Source of the DNA: Muscardinus avellanarius
Taxonomy: Eukaryota; Chordata; Mammalia; Rodentia; Gliridae
Reading direction: 5' to 3'
Assembly (NCBI GenBank): GCA_963383645.1
Contig: OY726569.1
Location: 73,820,635 to 73,884,634 of the forward strand
DNA: 64,000 bases
Part shown: piece after piece, positions 53,240 through 63,409 of the stretch
How the letters are laid out: each line of letters starts with the position of its first letter
Position numbering within the stretch: the stretch's first letter is position 1
The notes under the pieces: generated by a model
What the model saw: the letters and a program-made list of their open reading frames with translations, nothing else
Told to the model about the DNA's origin: nothing
Database searches by the model: none
Made by a program: the position numbers and the translations under genes

Positions 53240-53447
53240 GGGGGGGGGGCGTGGTGACGCACACTTGTAACCCCCGTGCTTGGAAGGCGGAGACAGGAGG
53301 ATCGCGTAGGTGCGAAGCCAGCCGCACTGGCTTTAAGAGACCCTGTTTCCGAATAAAAAGTATAAAAATAGGTCTGGGAGTGTAACCCGGAGGTAGAAGG
53401 GTTTCCAGGAACCCCAGTACCACCGAAAAAAAAAAAAAAAAAAAAAA
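53240..53447 (+). repeat. Composite SINE, class B (second of a pair)
   Basis: Begins G10 'cgtggtgacgcac' directly on the A-tail of the first; 'gggtttccaggaacccc', A22. Confidence 0.93.
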
Positions 53448-53496
53448 GGGGCTGGGGGTGTAGCTCAGGGATAAAATGCCCCTGGGTTCAACCTCC

Positions 53497-53501
<5 letters not shown>

Positions 53502-53546
<45 letters not shown>
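53502..53546. repeat. (AC)n microsatellite
   Basis: About 22 AC units at the outer SINE's end. Confidence 0.95.
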
Positions 53547-53548
<2 letters not shown>

Positions 53549-53740
53549 CTATAAGGAAAAGAGTAAATGATTAAATAATTCACTTATCCAAATTAGCTTT
53601 CTTTTCCTCTAGCAAAACATTAACTGTAAGACCTAAAACAAAATCTCTAAATTTCTATACCTCAGCTGTTTATCTAAAAATAGAAATAAGTGTATCTAAA
53701 TCATAGGGCTTTGTTAAGATATAAGTCTATAAAAGCATTC
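53547..53740. other. Unassigned intronic DNA
   Basis: Nothing recognised. Confidence 0.4.
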
Positions 53741-53757
53741 AAAATAGGACTGAGCAC

Positions 53758-53935
53758 GCCGGGTGTGGTGGCGCACACTTGTAATCCCTGTGCTTAGGAG
53801 ACAGAGATAGGAGGATCGCGCAGGTTCAATGCCAGCCTCGCTGGCTTAAGAGACCCTGTTTTCAAATAAAAATATAAAATAGGTCTGGGAGTGTAGCCTG
53901 GAGAAGAGTTTCCAGGAACCCCAGTACCATAAAAA
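53758..53935 (+). repeat. Composite SINE, class B
   Basis: 17-bp duplication with one mismatch: 'aaaataggactgagcac' (53741-53757) / 'aaaataggagtgagcac' (53936-53952). Confidence 0.94.
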
Positions 53936-53997
53936 AAAATAGGAGTGAGCACTTGATAAGCCCCCAATAAATATTAGTATTTACTATGATCTTCATC

Positions 53998-54219
53998 TTT
54001 TTTTTTTTTTTTTTTTTTGCAGGTCTGGGAATGGAACCCAGGGACATTCAACCTCTGAGCTACAGCCCCTGCTCTATTTTTTATTCTTTATTTTGAAACT
54101 GGGTCTCACTGAGTTGCAGAGGGCCTCACTAAGTAGCTGAGGCTGTCCAAGAACCGCGATCCTCCTGTCTCAGCCTCCCAAATGCTGGGATTACAAGCAT
54201 GTGCCATCACGCCCGGCTT
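53998..54219 (-). repeat. Composite SINE, class A
   Basis: T22, 'gcaggtctgggaatggaac' to 'catcacgcccggct'. Duplication 'gatcttcatctttt' on both sides. Confidence 0.94.
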
Positions 54220-54374
54220 GATCTTCATCTTTTTAACACTAAAATTTGATGACTATGTGATTCTAAGTGATGGAATGCTTTTTCTCCACAACTTTTATTC
54301 CATTAAAAAATCTAAATACACTATATTCATTATATACCTTTGAATATTTCATATAGTTAAAATACAAAAACCTG

Positions 54375-54786
54375 TGCCAGGCTTAGTGGTGCAACCTTGT
54401 AATCCCAGCATTCAGGAGGCAGAGACCAGAGGATCGTGGTTCTAAGCGAGACCCTTCACAATTTAGTGAGACCCTGTTTCAAAAATCAGAAAAACAGGCA
54501 TGGTGGTGCACACTTGTAATCCCTGCGCTTGGGAGGCTGAGACAGGAGGATCACACAGGTTTGAAGCCAGCCTCAGCTACTTAGGCTCTCAGCAACTTAG
54601 TGAGACCCTGTTTCCAAATAAAGTATAAAATAGGTCTGGGAATATAGCCCGGAGGTAGAAAGCCTCTGGGTTCCACCCCCTGTACCACCAATAAATAAAT
54701 AAATAAATAAATAAGACTAAAAAATAGAGCTGGGAGTGAAGCTCAGAGGTACAATGCCCCTGTGTTCTGTCCCCAGTACTGCAAAA
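54375..54786 (+). repeat. Composite SINE, class A, split by a class C SINE
   Basis: Head and linker 54375-54494 ('caaaaatcagaaaaa'), tail 54713-54786 ('agactaaaaaatagagctgg' to 'cccagtactgc'). Confidence 0.9.
54495..54712 (+). repeat. Composite SINE, class C, nested in the linker
   Basis: 'caggcatggtggtgcac' to 'ccctgtaccacc' with (AAAT)n tail. Confidence 0.92.
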
Positions 54787-54842
54787 CAAAACAGAACAAC
54801 AAAAAACAAAAACAACCCTGAATATGAAAAGACAAGACTGCC

Positions 54843-54894
54843 GGGCTGGGTATGTAGCTTAGAGGTAGAATGCCTCTCGGTTCAATCCCCAACA

Positions 54895-54947
<53 letters not shown>
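54843..54947 (+). repeat. Solo tRNA-like SINE half with (AC)n tail
   Basis: 'gggctgggtatgtagctt' to 'ccccaacaccacac', then about 24 AC units; no 7SL-like head. Confidence 0.85.
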
Positions 54948-54948
<1 letters not shown>

Positions 54949-55012
54949 AATAAAAACAAATTCAGAGCCTGCCACATATAGTAAGGTTATGTAGTTGTTA
55001 TAGTTTTAGCTT

Positions 55013-55199
55013 TATTTTTGTGGTATTGAGGATTGAACCCAGGGGCATTCTACCTCTAAGCTACACCTTCAGCCCTATTTTATTTTTTACTTTTAAATGG
55101 GGTTTCACTAAATTTTTGAGGCTGGCTGCAAACCTACAATCCTCCTGTTTTAGCCTCCCAAGTATTAGAATTAAAAGAATGTGCAGCCCACCTGGCTTA
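55013..55199 (-). repeat. Composite SINE, class O
   Basis: 'tgtggtattgaggattgaac' to 'agcccacctggct'. Confidence 0.87.
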
Positions 55200-55224
55200 T
55201 AATTTGGTTTTAAAATGTCCCCCA

Positions 55225-55433
55225 GAGCCAGGCATGGCAACACACCCCTGTAATCCCAGTACTTGGCAAGCTGAGACAGGAGGATTGTAAGTTCACAGCC
55301 AGCCTCAGCAATCTAGTGAGCACCCCTCCAATTTAGTGAGACCCGTATCAAAAATAAAAAGATAAAATAGGGCTGGGGGTATAACTCAGAGGTGCCCCTG
55401 GGTTCCATCCTCAGTACCACAAAATAAAAAATA
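55225..55433 (+). repeat. Composite SINE, class O
   Basis: 'gagccaggcatggcaacac' to 'ccatcctcagtaccac'; 'gtagaat' deleted from the tRNA-like part. Confidence 0.88.
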
Positions 55434-55514
55434 ATGGTTGCAAGCAATAGGAATAAACTCAGGTCCTTTTAAATCAGGGAAAAGCAAAAGGACTTAAGTA
55501 GAATATTTAAACAG

Positions 55515-55709
55515 TGAGAGTAGGGATGGAACCCAGGGAATTTATACCTCTGAGTTATATCCCCAGCCCTATTTTATTTTTATTTTTGGAACGGTTTTGC
55601 TAGGTTGATAAAAGTCTCACTACTTGTTGAGGCTATCTTTGAACCTGCAATCCTCCTGTCTCAGCCTCCCAAGTACTGGGATTACAGGCATGCACCATTG
55701 CACCCGGCA
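55515..55709 (-). repeat. Composite SINE, class O
   Basis: 'gtagggatggaacccagg' to 'ccattgcacccggc'. Confidence 0.87.
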
Positions 55710-55713
55710 ATAA

Positions 55714-55942
55714 ATTTTATTTATTTATTTATTTTATTTATTTTTGTGGTACTGGGGGTGGAACCCAGGGGCCTTTCTACCTCCAGGCTACATTCCCAGA
55801 CCTATTTTATACTTTATTTGGAAACAGGGTCTAAGTTGCTGAGAGCCTCATTAAGTAGCTGGAGCTGGCTTTGAACCTATGCTATCCTCCTGTCTCAGCC
55901 TCCCAAGTGATGGGATTACAAGTGTGCGCCACCATGCCCAGC
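55714..55942 (-). repeat. Composite SINE, class C
   Basis: (TTTA)n, 'tgtggtactgggggtggaac' to 'caccatgcccagct'. Confidence 0.92.
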
Positions 55943-56279
55943 TAATAAGCTTTAATTAAAAAAAAAAGTCCCCCAGACTCCATGCACTTGAGAAACCCAT
56001 ATTGGAGGCAGAACTCGGTTGCTAGGGAAGGGTTCTATGGGCACGGCTAGGTACAGGGTGGCCCCAACCTTGCCCAGTTGCAGCGTTTGCTCTCTGACCT
56101 TTTGCTTTCTGCTCCCCATCATGATGCTCTGAGGATGTATAGCTCCAGTTTCTGCTTGCAAGCAGACCAAAAATGGACTACAATCTCTAAGTTCTCCAAA
56201 TCTGTAAGCAAATAAACCTTTCTTCCTCTAAGTTTTACATGTTAGGTGCTTGGGTAAGAACAGAATGAAAAGCAGTATT

Positions 56280-56280
<1 letters not shown>
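55943..56280 (+). repeat. Possible solitary LTR (MaLR-like) fragment
   Basis: 'ccccatcatgatgctctg', 'accaaaaatggactac', 'ctgtaagcaaataaacc' and 'tttcttcctctaagtt' resemble the 3' part of mammalian MaLR LTRs (poly-A signal 'aataaa' then a T-rich stretch). No paired TSD or internal region seen. Confidence 0.25.
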
Positions 56281-56320
<40 letters not shown>

Positions 56321-56324
56321 ATCA
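56278..56324. repeat. (GT)n microsatellite
   Basis: About 20 GT units with one TT interruption. Confidence 0.93.
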
Positions 56325-56524
56325 GATTGCAACATGAAAAGTTTTCTGCCAAAGAAAAAGAGAGGGAGGGAAGGAAAGAGATAAGAGGGAAGGAGGGATA
56401 AACCCTAATTCTTATGTTTAAACTGCTATACTAGAAAAGATAAACTATGGGAAACCAATAATTCTACAGCTCAAGAAGATATCAGATGAAAAATAATAAG
56501 GTATTTAAGCACTCATATTTCTTT

Positions 56525-56738
56525 TCTTTTTTGTGATATTGGGGATTGAACCCAAGGAAATTCTACCTGCAAACTACACCCCTAGCCCTATTTTTTATAT
56601 TTTATTTTGAAACAGGGTCTCACTAAGTTGCAGAAGGCCTCACTAAGTAGCTGAGGCCTACTATCCTGTGAACCTACAATCCTCCTGTCTCAGCCTCCCA
56701 AATACTGGGATTATAAGCGTGCGCCTCCACACCTGGCT
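56525..56738 (-). repeat. Composite SINE, class A/O, beside exon a
   Basis: 'tgatattggggattgaaccc' to 'ctccacacctggct'. Gene-sense orientation, about 70 bp past the exon a donor. Confidence 0.88.
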
Positions 56739-56806
56739 AAGCTCTCCTTTTCTAAAATCCCAACCATAGTGAATTTCCCAAACTGGAATTTCTCTTGTCT
56801 TCTCAC

Positions 56807-56950
56807 CTCCAGAGAATACTTTGGTGTTCCCACTGTTGAAAGCCAGACAAAAAATGTTGGAATGGTGCTCTCCTTTTAGCTGTACGGGCTTGACCCTGGA
56901 GTGGATGGCTTGTTCCATGTGCCATAGCAGAACCCTGCGGTCGTCTCCTC
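56807..56950 (-). CDS. DCAF5: DCAF5 internal exon a (first WD40 blade region)
   Basis: A 144-nt exon with acceptor '...ccctctcaag' at 56955-56951 and donor 'gtgaga' from 56806. It starts by completing a split Gly codon, enters GGDDRRVLLWHMEQAIHSR, passes through HSNIFCLAFNSGNTKVFSGG and ends on the first base of a Gly codon (phase 1). This is about residues 72-120 of human DCAF5 (numbering from memory; human has Ile where I see Val in 'VKPVQLKGEH'). DCAF5 is a DDB1-CUL4 substrate receptor. Published work links it to turnover of methylated proteins together with L3MBTL3 and to quality control of incomplete SWI/SNF complexes. The upstream exon is outside the window. A SINE in gene-sense orientation (56525-56737) begins about 70 bp past the donor. 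Confidence 0.95.
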
Positions 56951-56955
56951 CTTGA

Positions 56956-57676
56956 GAGGGAAGGAAAAAATATAAGGTTAAAGCAGCTGATTTTGCAAGG
57001 CTGACACTTGGTTTTGCTAGCCTCAAATCCTATCTTTTCCAAATTTGTATCTCTCAACTCCATAAGATTCTGAAGGGGCATAAAAACTCAGGCTCTCCCC
57101 ACTTACCACAGGACATATGACCTCTAGGCCACACATTCTCCCAGAAACTGCATCTTAAATAGTCAATACACAAATTAAAGGGGATAAGGACTAATATTGA
57201 GGACCCCCCCCAACACATAAAGCCACCCATTCCTATCTTTCCACACACCCACTTGTTTAAATATTTATTGTTTTGCTACCTAAAATCTTTCTACTAAAGT
57301 CATTTTGCTTTTTCCTGGTCAAAAAGAATCTGAGTTGATTTCTATTGCTCACAACCAAAGAACTATGAAGTAGTATTTCTTGCACAATAGTTCTCAAAAC
57401 AATCTCCTTGAAGTGATCTCACTGACAATGGTACAGTATACAAATGACAACTAAGAAATTTCTTGATTCTAATAGGAGCTATATGGAACGCAGCTTTAAC
57501 AAAGTTCAGCCCAGCTCTCTCCTCTACATAACTCACAATAGTCTGAATTAAGTAAATAATATTACACTGCAATAGCTAGCTCCTAGAGAATGAGAATGGT
57601 ATGTTCTATATATTCCTTATACTTGCAGATACATTAAAAATGTCTAGAAAGATGAATAAACTTAACAATGGTTACT
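56956..57676. other. Intron upstream of exon a, nothing recognised
   Basis: A C-run ('ggaccccccccc'-like) near 57203. No upstream DCAF5 exon here. Confidence 0.5.
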
Positions 57677-57876
57677 TGTTAGCTGAATGTGGTGGTGCAT
57701 GACTGTAATCTCAGTATTTGGGAGGTTGAGCCAGGAAGATTCCAGGTTTAATGACAACCTGAGCTTGCAGCAAGATTTAGCAACCTAGCAAGACTGTTTC
57801 AAAGCAAAAAATAAAAAGGGCTGGGGGTGTAGCTTTGAGACAGACTTTCCCTGGAGTTTAATCTCCAGTACTGTAT
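57677..57876 (+). repeat. Composite SINE, class O
   Basis: 'agctgaatgtggtggtgc' to 'aatctccagtactgt'. Confidence 0.84.
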
Positions 57877-57913
57877 GTGCATATGTTCACAGACACGTGT
57901 CAGGGTATGTGCG

Positions 57914-57914
57914 T

Positions 57915-57953
<39 letters not shown>
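57914..57953. repeat. (CA)n microsatellite
   Basis: About 18 CA units. Confidence 0.93.
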
Positions 57954-57954
<1 letters not shown>

Positions 57955-58035
57955 GGGAAATAAGATCAGAAGAGAGAAGTAGAAGCAAGACTAATTTTTT
58001 AAATTTGCCATTGTTTGATTCTTGCTAGGCAAATA

Positions 58036-58232
58036 CTGAGTTTGAACCGAGGGGCATTCTACCTCTAAGCTACACTCCCAGTTCTTTTTTTTTTTTTTCT
58101 TTATTTTGAAACAAAGCCTTACTAGGTTACAGAGAACCCCACTAAGTAGCCGAGGCTTACTGCAAACCTATGATCCTCCCGTCTCAGCCTTCCAAGTATT
58201 AAGATAACAAACGTGCATTACCACACCCAGCC
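58036..58232 (-). repeat. Composite SINE, class O
   Basis: 'actgagtttgaaccgagg' to 'taccacacccagcc'. Confidence 0.85.
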
Positions 58233-58239
58233 CAAAGAA

Positions 58240-58690
58240 TCTTAACTGCACATTACTTAGTAAGAAAACACAATCTGAAAAGGCTACATATATACTGTAT
58301 AATTCCAATCATATGATATGATAAAAGCAAAATCATCAAGACAACAAAATGATCAGTAACTGCCAGGAAAGGAGGGATGAACAGGTAAAACACAGAATTT
58401 CTAAGGCAGTGAAAATCCTCTATATATTACAATGATGGATACATGTCATTATATATTTGTTCAAACCTATAAAATCATACAACACCAATAATGAACCCTA
58501 ATATAAACTATGGACTCTGAGTGGATAAAGTATGTCCACTGTAGATTTATCAAGGGTAAGAAATGGAGTGCTCTGGTAGAGGATGTTGATAATAGGGAAG
58601 ACTATGTATGTGTGAAGGTAAAAATATATGGGAAATCTCTGTATCTTTTAATTTTGCTATGAACCTAAACCCATTCTGAAAAAAAATCTT
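58240..58690 (+). repeat. Ancient L1 3' end
   Basis: 'tatactgtataattccaatc', 'acaccaataatgaacccta', 'aaactatggactctgagtgg', 'gaggatgttgataataggg', 'atatgggaaatctctgta', 'aattttgctatgaaccta' follow the 3'UTR of old mammalian L1s in order. Confidence 0.82.
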
Positions 58691-58697
58691 TTTGTTC

Positions 58698-58904
58698 CTT
58701 TTTTTCTTGCATGTGTAGTGCTGAAATTGAACCCAATAACATTCTACCACTGAGGTACACCACTCCAGTCCATTTTATTTTATTTTATTTTGAAACAGGG
58801 TATCACTAGGTTGCCGGTGGGTGCATTGGCATCAAATCTGCAATCCTCCTGTCTCGGCCTCCCAAGTACTGTGATTACAGGTGTACATCACTGCACACAG
58901 CTTA
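58698..58904 (-). repeat. Composite SINE, class O
   Basis: 'gtagtgctgaaattgaaccc' to 'cactgcacacagctt'. Confidence 0.85.
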
Positions 58905-59021
58905 AAAGAAATAGTCTTAAAACAAAAAAATTATAGATTGAAAATAAAAAAGAAAGTCCTTATTAATTAGGGATTCATAATGAAATGAGTAAAATAACAT
59001 AGTATATTGGTGAAATTTTCT

Positions 59022-59210
59022 TTTTGTGTGTATATATGTGGTACTGGGGATTGAACATTCAACTCCGGGGACATTCTGAGAACGATATTCTAGCCCTTTT
59101 TATTTTTATTTTTTTGAAACAGGGTCTTGCTAGGTTGCTGAGAGTTTTGCTATGTTGCTGAGGCTATTCTTGAAATTGCAATCCTTCTGTCTTAGCCTCT
59201 CAAGTATGGA
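59022..59210 (-). repeat. Composite SINE, class O, head truncated
   Basis: 'tggtactggggattgaac' to 'cttagcctctcaagta'. Confidence 0.83.
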
Positions 59211-59232
59211 ATATTCTTTATAATGGTACAAA

Positions 59233-59414
59233 AGGCTGGGTATGGTGGCACATGCTTGTAATCCCAGTACTTGGGAGGCTGGTTTGTGGCCAGCCTCAGC
59301 TACTTAGTGAGACCCTCTGCAACTCAGTGAGACCCTGTTTCCCTGTTTCAAAGTAAAGAATAAAAAATGGGGCTGGAAGCTCAGATGTAGAATGCCCCTG
59401 GGTTGCATTCCCAA

Positions 59415-59415
<1 letters not shown>
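59233..59415 (+). repeat. Composite SINE, class A/O
   Basis: 'ggctgggtatggtggcac' to 'gcattcccaat'. Duplication 'aatggtacaaaa' before (59221-59232) and after the microsatellite (59491-59502). Confidence 0.9.

Positions 59416-59490
<75 letters not shown>
59415..59490. repeat. (GTCT)n(CT)n(CA)n microsatellite
   Basis: Three successive motifs in the tail of the SINE, inside its target-site duplications. Confidence 0.95.
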
Positions 59491-59491
<1 letters not shown>

Positions 59492-59503
59492 ATGGTACAA
59501 AAA

Positions 59504-59725
59504 AGTGGGGCATGGTGGCACACACTTGTAATACTAGTACATGAGAGGCTGAGAGAGAAGAATCACAAGTTCTAAGCCAGCCTCAGCAACTTAGTGAGAC
59601 CCTCAGTAACCTAGCAAGACCCCATTTCAAAATAAAAAATAAAATAGGGCTGACGGTATAACTAAGAGGTAGCATATCCCTGTGTCCAATCTCCAGTACC
59701 ACAAAAATAAACAAATAAATATAAA
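59504..59725 (+). repeat. Composite SINE, class O
   Basis: 'gtggggcatggtggcac' to 'ctccagtaccac' with AAAT-like tail. Confidence 0.87.
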
Positions 59726-59735
59726 ATGACATGTC

Positions 59736-59950
59736 CTGCCAGGAGTGGTGGAACATGATTGTACTCCCAGTACCTGGAAGGCTGAGACAGAAGAATCACA
59801 GGTTCACAGCCAGCCTCAGCCTCTTAGTGAAGCCCTCCACAACTTACTTAAACCGTTTCAAAAGAAAAAATAAAACAGAGCTGGGAGTATAGCACAGAGG
59901 TTGAATGCCCTGGATTCAATCCCCACTACCACACAAAAAATAAAATAAAT
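59736..59950 (+). repeat. Composite SINE, class O
   Basis: 'ccaggagtggtggaacatg' to 'ccccactaccacac'. Duplication 'gacatgtcctg' / 'tacatgttctg'. Confidence 0.88.
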
Positions 59951-59961
59951 TACATGTTCTG

Positions 59962-60388
59962 AGTATGGAACATGATGACAGCCCAAGTCTATGGGAGATT
60001 GGAATCACTCAGATAAAAATTATCATTGTAATATGCCTACCTCTTTACTTTGTACTCAAAGTATAAGTAGATGTTAAATGCATCCTCTCTTCCTCCTCTT
60101 CCCTGCCCCATTTCCTTAAGCAAGATGTTAAGAGGCCAGTGTAAAGACAACCATTTTTCTATCTGTGTTGGCAAAAAACTCAGTGAATACAAAACCAGGC
60201 CTCAGCTCAAACTGCTGGGCTGATTTTAAGCCAGCAGAGGGAGGAGAACAATTGTGCCCAAACCTCTGACCCCAAAAAGCAAAGGAGGGCTGGTAAAACA
60301 AGAATAAATCAGTTTGAAATGCAAAAGAAACTCTGTAGGTCTCTTGTCCCCCTGAATCACCTAGACAAATAATTAATTAATTATTTTT
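59962..60388. other. Unassigned intronic DNA
   Basis: Nothing recognised. Confidence 0.45.
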
Positions 60389-60598
60389 ATTATTTTGTGG
60401 TGCTGGGGATTGAACCCAGGGGCACTGTATCTCCAAACTACACCCCTGGCCCAATTTTTTCATTCTCTATTTTGAAACAGGGTCTCACTAAGTTGTAGAA
60501 GGCCTCATTAATTAACTGAGGCTGGCCACAAACCCAGATCCTCCTGTCTCAGCCTCCCAAGTACTGGGATTACAAGCATGCGCTACCATGCCTGACCT
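60389..60598 (-). repeat. Composite SINE, class A/O
   Basis: 'tgtggtgctggggattgaac' to 'accatgcctgacc'. Flanks 'cacctagacaa' / 'ctcctagacaa'. Confidence 0.9.
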
Positions 60599-60620
60599 CC
60601 TAGACAATTTTAAAAGATTA

Positions 60621-60931
60621 TAGCCGGGCATGGTGGTGCACGCTTGTAATCCCCATGCTTAGGAGGCAGAGACAGGAGGATTGCGCAGGTTCGAAGCCAG
60701 CCTCGTTGGCTTAAGAGACCCTGTTTCCAGCTGGGTGTGGTGGCGCACACATGTAATCCCAGCATTTGGGAGGCTGAGACTGGAGGATCACGGTTCGCAG
60801 ACAGCCTCAGCTACTTAGTGAGACCCTCTGCAACTTAGTGAGACCCTGTTTCAAAATAAAGAATAAATAATAGGGCAAGGGGTGTAGGTCAGAGGTCGAA
60901 TGCCGCTGGGTTCCATCCCCAGACCTGCAAA

Positions 60932-60962
<31 letters not shown>

Positions 60963-61074
60963 AAATAAAAAGAGACCCTGTTTCCAAATATAAATATAAA
61001 ATAGGTCTGGGAGTGTAGCCTGGAGGTAGAATTTCCAGGAACCCCAGAACCACCAAAAAAAAAAAAAAAAAAAG
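60621..61074 (+). repeat. Composite SINE, class B, split by a class A SINE
   Basis: Left part to 'aagagaccctgtttcca' (60713-60729), right part from its duplicate (60970-60986) to 'ccccagaaccacc' and A19. Confidence 0.95.
60730..60969 (+). repeat. Composite SINE, class A, nested
   Basis: Exact 17-bp duplication; shows that class A copies were inserting after at least this class B copy. (AAAT)n tail. Confidence 0.95.
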
Positions 61075-61138
61075 AGAGATTATAAAGTTCCACCAGGAGA
61101 GATTGTGACCTGCAAATAGTCCAAGTGAAGAATATGAT

Positions 61139-61356
61139 CTTTTTTTTTTTTTTTTTTTTTTTTGCAGGTCTGGGGATGGAACCCAGGGGCATTTGATCTC
61201 CGAGCTATACCCCTGCCCTATTTCTATTTATTTCGAAACCGGGTCTCACTGAGTTGCAGAGGGCCTCACTAAGTAGCTGAGGCTGTCCGCGAACCATGAT
61301 CCTCCAGTCTCAACCTCCCGAATGCTGGATTACAAGCGTGCGCCACCAGGCACGAC
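61139..61356 (-). repeat. Composite SINE, class A
   Basis: T25, 'gcaggtctggggatggaac' to 'caggcacgac'. Duplication 'gaatatgatctttt' / 'gaatatgatcattt'. Confidence 0.94.
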
Positions 61357-61540
61357 TGAATATGATCATTTAAAGCAGCTGTGGTCTTTGTATTTGGGTA
61401 CTTATGGGGTCAATCATACTCAATAAAGTGAAGAAGCCTGGGCTCCTCCTCTTCAGGGCAGAAGCAGAACAGAGCCCTCTCAGGAGCTTTCAGCTCCATG
61501 CTCGTGCCAGTAACAGGCAAGAAACAAGCAAAGGCCAAGT

Positions 61541-61740
61541 TTGTTTTTTTGGTTTGTTTGTTTGTTTGTTTTGGTGGTACTGGGGTTCCTGGAAGCCCTT
61601 CTACCTCTGGGCTACACTCCCAGACCTATTTTTTACATTTTTATTTGGAAACAGGGTCTCCTAAGCCAGCGAACCTGCGCGATCCTCCTGTCTCTGCTTC
61701 CCAAGCGCGGGGATTACAAGCGTGCGCCACCACGCCTGGC
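61541..61740 (-). repeat. Composite SINE, class B
   Basis: (GTTT)n, 'gggttcctggaagccc' to 'ccaccacgcctggc'. Box B region partly deleted. Duplication 'aaaggccaag' (61531-61540, 61741-61750). Confidence 0.94.
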
Positions 61741-61887
61741 AAAGGCCAAGCTTTTTAAGCTGGTTTCCTCATAACTGTTTAGCTTCAGCACATCTGAGAA
61801 CTCCAGGAGAATACTTTGATTCTGGATATTGGAGGTTGATTTCATTTTGCACTAAAATCACTAATTCTTCAAAAAAAGGTACTATAT

Positions 61888-62110
61888 AGCCAGGTATGGT
61901 GGAGCACACTTGTAATCCCAGCATTCAGAAGGCTGAGACCAGAGGACCGCGGTTCGCGGACAGCCTCAGCTACTTAGTGAGGCCCTCTGCAACTCAGTGA
62001 GACCTGGTTTCAAAATAAAGAATAAAAAATAGGGCAGGGGGTGTAGCTCGGATGTCAAATGCCCCTGGGTTCCATCCCCAGACCCGAAAAAAAAAAAAAA
62101 AAAAAAAAAA
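61888..62110 (+). repeat. Composite SINE, class A
   Basis: 'agccaggtatggtggagc' to 'ccccagacccg', A24. Confidence 0.93.
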
Positions 62111-62190
62111 GTAGGTCTGGGAGTGTAGCCTGGAGGTTGAAGGGTTTCCAGGAACCCCAGTACCACCAAAAAATAAATAAATAAATAAAA
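62111..62190 (+). repeat. Class B SINE 3' tail only
   Basis: 'gtaggtctgggagtgtagc' to 'gtaccacc' with (AAAT)n, abutting the A-tail of the previous SINE. Confidence 0.88.
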
Positions 62191-62262
62191 AGAGGGCTGG
62201 GGGTATAGCTCTGAGATAGAATGCTCTGGGTTCCATGTCCAGTACTACATACATAAAAAAAA
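62191..62262 (+). repeat. Solo tRNA-like SINE half
   Basis: 'gagggctgggggtatagc' to 'catgtccagtactac'. Confidence 0.85.
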
Positions 62263-62277
62263 TTTTTTAATTTTATG

Positions 62278-62490
62278 AGCTGGGCGTGGTGGTGCACACT
62301 TGTACTCCCAGCATTCGGGAGGCTGAGAATGGAGGACTGTGGTTTGCGGACAGCCTCAGCTACTTACTGAGACCCTCTGCAACTTAAGTGAGACCCTGTT
62401 TCAAAATAAAGAATAAAAAATAGGGCAAGGGGTGTTGCTTGTTGGTCGAATGCCCCTTGGTTCCATCCCCAGACCTTCAAAAAAAAAAAA
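62278..62490 (+). repeat. Composite SINE, class A
   Basis: 'agctgggcgtggtggtgc' to 'ccccagaccttc', A12 then T9. Confidence 0.92.
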
Positions 62491-62519
62491 TTTTTTTTTA
62501 AATAGAGCTGGCTGGCTGG

Positions 62520-62521
<2 letters not shown>

Positions 62522-62608
<87 letters not shown>

Positions 62609-62622
62609 ACACACACACACAC
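62522..62622. repeat. (CT)n(CA)n microsatellite
   Basis: About 20 CT units then about 30 CA units with one GA interruption. Confidence 0.96.
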
Positions 62623-62830
62623 GAACCAGGCATGGTGGCACACACTTGTAATCCCTGTACTTGGGAGTCTGAGACAGGAGGACCACAGGTTTGTGGCCAG
62701 CCTCAACTACTTAGTGAGGCCCTTGGCAACTAAGTGAGACCCTGTTTCAAAATAAAGAATAAAATACAGGGCTGGGGGCGTAGCTCGAAGGTAGAATGCC
62801 CCTAGGTTAAACCCAGTACTGAAAAAAGAA
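62623..62830 (+). repeat. Composite SINE, class O/A
   Basis: 'gaaccaggcatggtggcac' to 'taaacccagtactg'. Confidence 0.9.
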
Positions 62831-62845
62831 TTTAAAAAAAATTAA

Positions 62846-63067
62846 TTCAGGCATGGTGGCACACGCTTATAATCCCAGTATTCGGAAGACTGAGAATGGA
62901 GGATCATGGTTCACAGACAGCCTCAGCTACTTAGTGAGACCCTCCGCAACTTAGTGAGACCCTGTTTCAACACAAAGTATAAAAAATTGGACAGGGGGTA
63001 TAGCTTGGAGGTGGAATGCCCCTGGGTTCCATCCCCAGACCCGCAAAAAATAAAATAAAATAAAATG
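62846..63067 (+). repeat. Composite SINE, class A
   Basis: 'caggcatggtggcacac' to 'cagacccgc' with (AAAAT)n tail. Confidence 0.92.
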
Positions 63068-63138
63068 GGCCAAGGATGAACTCAGTGGCTTAGTGTCCCT
63101 CAGTTGAATTCCCAATGCTACCACACACACATACACAG
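63068..63138 (+). repeat. Solo tRNA-like SINE half, degenerate
   Basis: 'ccaaggatgaactcagtgg' to 'cccaatgctaccacac'. Confidence 0.7.
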
Positions 63139-63270
63139 AAAGCCAAGCATAAGACAGGACTGAGGGTACACTCAGAACTATGAATCAAATACTTCCACAA
63201 TATAGTGTTACTTGAAGAGCAAAATTTAAATATCTATCAAAGGAACTGTTAAAATTATTCTTCAGGCAAA
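63139..63270. other. Unassigned intronic DNA
   Basis: Nothing recognised. Confidence 0.4.
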
Positions 63271-63346
63271 AATAGGGCTGGGGGTGTAGCTTGGAAATAG
63301 AATGTCCCTGGGTTTCATCCCCAGTACCATACACACAAAAAAATTC
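63271..63346 (+). repeat. Solo tRNA-like SINE half
   Basis: 'atagggctgggggtgtagc' to 'ccccagtaccatac'. Duplication-like 'attattcttcaggca' / 'aaattcttcaggga' flanks it. Confidence 0.85.
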
Positions 63347-63409
63347 TTCAGGGAAGTAAGCCAAATATAAAAGAACAAATACTGCATGATTACACTCTTT
63401 CCAAATTTA

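Larger units (their letters stand above)
52907..53503 (+). repeat. Composite SINE, class O, hosting two class B SINEs
   Basis: Head and linker 52907-53041 ('gtttaaaacaaaagaaggat'); tRNA-like tail 53448-53503 ('ggggctgggggtgtagctc' to 'ctccagtaac'). Confidence 0.88.
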
